Source of the DNA: a virus
IMG/VR virus record: IMGVR_UViG_3300023199_000205
Coordinates: 1 to 27,092 of that record
Strand: one strand, 5' to 3'
Length of the DNA: 27,092 nucleotides
The translations under genes were made by a program, and so were the position numbers. This document shows positions 25,745 to 27,092 of the stretch, in pieces (positions within the stretch are counted from its first letter, which is position 1; every line of letters begins with the position of its first letter). The notes below the pieces were generated by a model. The model had not been told where the DNA came from and made no database searches. It saw nothing but the letters and a program-made list of their open reading frames with translations.

Positions 25745-27058
25745 ATGAGCGACCTCGACTCCATCGTCTCCGTCCAGATCACCGCGGAGACCCTCACGCC
25801 GGATCAGGCGAACTTCGGGATCCCGCTCATCGCGGCCTACTTCCCGACGACCGTCTTCCCGGAGCGCGTCCGGGCCTACGCCTCCCCGCAGGAGATGGTG
25901 GACGACGGCTTCGGTGCCAACGACCCGGCGGTCCGGGCGGCGCAACGCCTGATCCAGAACCCGAAGGTGGAGCAGTTCAAGGTGGGGCGGCGCGCGTCGG
26001 CGCACTCGCAGGACGTCCGGCTCACGCCCAACAACACGACCGAGGGCTTCGTCGTGACCGTGACGGTGATCTCGCCGGACGGGACCTCGACCGTCGTCTC
26101 CCGGACGAACGGCGCGGCGGAGACGCCGACGACGATCGCGACCGCGCTGCAACCGCTCATCGACGCGATCGCGGGCGTGACCTGCGTCGACAACACCGGG
26201 TCGGTCTCCTGCACGGCGGACACCGCCGGCGACCTCTTCGACTACCGCGCCCTCGCCGGCCTGGCGGTCCTCGACGAGACCGCCGACCCGGGGATCGTCG
26301 CCGACCTCACCGCGATCCGCGCGGAGGACTCGGACTTCTACGGCGTCGTCCTCGACTCGAACAGCAAGGCGGAGATCGCCGCCGCCTCCGGGTGGGCCGA
26401 AGCGGAGGTCCTCATCGGAGGCTTCACGAGCGCCGACGAGGAGGTCCTCGACGACACGGCGGGGAACATCGCCGAGACCCTCGAGGCGGCCGGCTACGAT
26501 CGGTCCTTCCTCCTCTGGAACCGCGCGGTCCTCTCCTACGCGGCGGCCGCCTGGATCGGGGACCGCTTCCCGAGCGACCCGGGCTCCTCGACGTGGAAGT
26601 TCAAGCAACTTACCGGCGTCACCGCGGACGTCCTCTCGACGACGCAGATCAACAACCTCGAGAGCAACGACGCGAACTACTACGTGACCCGCGCCGGGAT
26701 CCCCATCACGTCGCAGGGGACGATGGCGTCGGGTCGCTTCATCGACGTCACCCGGACGATCGACGCCCTCGTGGCGGCGATTCAGGAGGAGGTCTTCGCG
26801 GTCGTCGTGAACCAGGAGAAGCTCCCCTACACGAACGCGAGCGTCTCCCTCGTGAAGTCGATCGTCCGGGGAGTCCTCCGGGAGTTCCAGGCGAGCGGCG
26901 CCCTCGACCCGGAGACCGATCCCGTCATCACCGCGCCGCTCGTCGAGGACGTCTCCGCGGTAGACCGCGGGAACCGGCTCCTGCCGGACGTCAAGTTCTC
27001 CGCTCGTCTCGGCGGAGCCATCCACTCGATCCAGATCGACGGCACCCTCTCGATCTAA
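25745..27058 (+). CDS. Tail sheath protein (DUF3383 type)
   Basis: 437 residues from the ATG at 25745, with GCAGGAG upstream. It is a contractile sheath subunit: N-terminal SIVSVQITAETLTPDQANFG, RVRAYASPQEMVDDGFGAND and AAQRLIQNPKVEQFKVGRR match DUF3383 sheath proteins. A beta-rich domain follows (SPDGTSTVVSRTNGAAETPT), then SWAEAE-type helices, WIGDRFPSDPGSSTWKFKQL, and the C-terminal GNRLLPDVKFSARLGGAIHS. This makes the phage a myovirus. Ends in TAA followed by the next gene's ribosome-binding site. Confidence 0.92.
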   Translation: MSDLDSIVSVQITAETLTPDQANFGIPLIAAYFPTTVFPERVRAYASPQEMVDDGFGANDPAVRAAQRLIQNPKVEQFKVGRRASAHSQDVRLTPNNTTEGFVVTVTVISPDGTSTVVSRTNGAAETPTTIATALQPLIDAIAGVTCVDNTGSVSCTADTAGDLFDYRALAGLAVLDETADPGIVADLTAIRAEDSDFYGVVLDSNSKAEIAAASGWAEAEVLIGGFTSADEEVLDDTAGNIAETLEAAGYDRSFLLWNRAVLSYAAAAWIGDRFPSDPGSSTWKFKQLTGVTADVLSTTQINNLESNDANYYVTRAGIPITSQGTMASGRFIDVTRTIDALVAAIQEEVFAVVVNQEKLPYTNASVSLVKSIVRGVLREFQASGALDPETDPVITAPLVEDVSAVDRGNRLLPDVKFSARLGGAIHSIQIDGTLSI

Positions 27059-27070
27059 GGAGCTCGCCCG

Positions 27071-27092
27071 ATGCCCGCAGGATTCCGCGTCT
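27071..27092 (+). CDS. Start of the next tail gene (partial)
   Basis: An ATG at 27071 follows TAAGGAG at eight bases spacing. Only seven residues are visible (MPAGFRV). From gene order after a DUF3383 sheath it is expected to be the tail tube protein, but the sequence is too short to show this. Confidence 0.5.

Noticed and set aside
1-27092. CRISPR arrays, insertion sequences, integrase and attachment sites
   Set aside because: No array of spaced repeats, no transposase or integrase reading frame and no convincing att duplication. The 40-bp repeat at 3639-3808 is within coding sequence and explained by the insertion.

Overview
The window is a stretch of a tailed, contractile-tail (myovirus-like) bacteriophage or prophage with a very GC-rich, densely packed genome. 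Most neighbouring genes overlap by an ATGA or GTGA stop/start. The head cassette (TerS-like, TerL, DUF1073-type portal, MuF, DUF2213 protease/scaffold, cement, DUF2184 capsid, DUF4054, gp10-like, tail terminator, DUF3383 sheath) is typical of phages of Gram-negative hosts. A lipobox lipoprotein also points to a diderm host, possibly a GC-rich proteobacterium or myxobacterial relative. No integrase is present, so lifestyle is open.

Layout. 1-1458: end of an unidentified gene, a signal-anchored protein that may belong to a lysis module, and a convergent Cys-rich lipoprotein. 1488-1606: a tRNA-Gln gene preceded directly by an intrinsic terminator. 1639-5543 (minus strand): a recombination operon with a RecT annealing protein and a YqaJ-type exonuclease, several small zinc-knuckle proteins and an ASCH remnant. 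5544-5668: divergent control region. 5669-10338 (plus strand): XRE regulator, replication initiator, DnaC-like loader, a Pol-X-like nucleotidyltransferase, RusA resolvase and small genes. 10359-13937: a 1192-residue ParB/methyltransferase fusion carrying PLP-enzyme, possible acyltransferase and 2OG-oxygenase domains. 13934-16597: terminase. 16594-25692: portal, head and neck. 25745-end: tail sheath and the first codons of the next gene, probably the tail tube.

The modules fit one programme: RecT plus exonuclease plus RusA for recombination-dependent replication; initiator plus loader to recruit the host helicase; a large DNA-modifying enzyme expressed just before packaging; then capsid and tail assembly.

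Four things deserve attention. (1) The giant fusion looks like a DNA methyltransferase split between motif I and the CPPY motif by about 690 residues of other catalytic domains, a plausible DNA hypermodification enzyme. (2) The exonuclease gene is frameshifted by a 130-bp unit whose 30-codon core reads as a piece of lipoyl synthase. (3) The major capsid gene has an in-frame TAG at codon 51. (4) Several genes without a Shine-Dalgarno sequence carry a TAGNCY-type box 6-7 nt before their ATG, suggesting leaderless transcripts.
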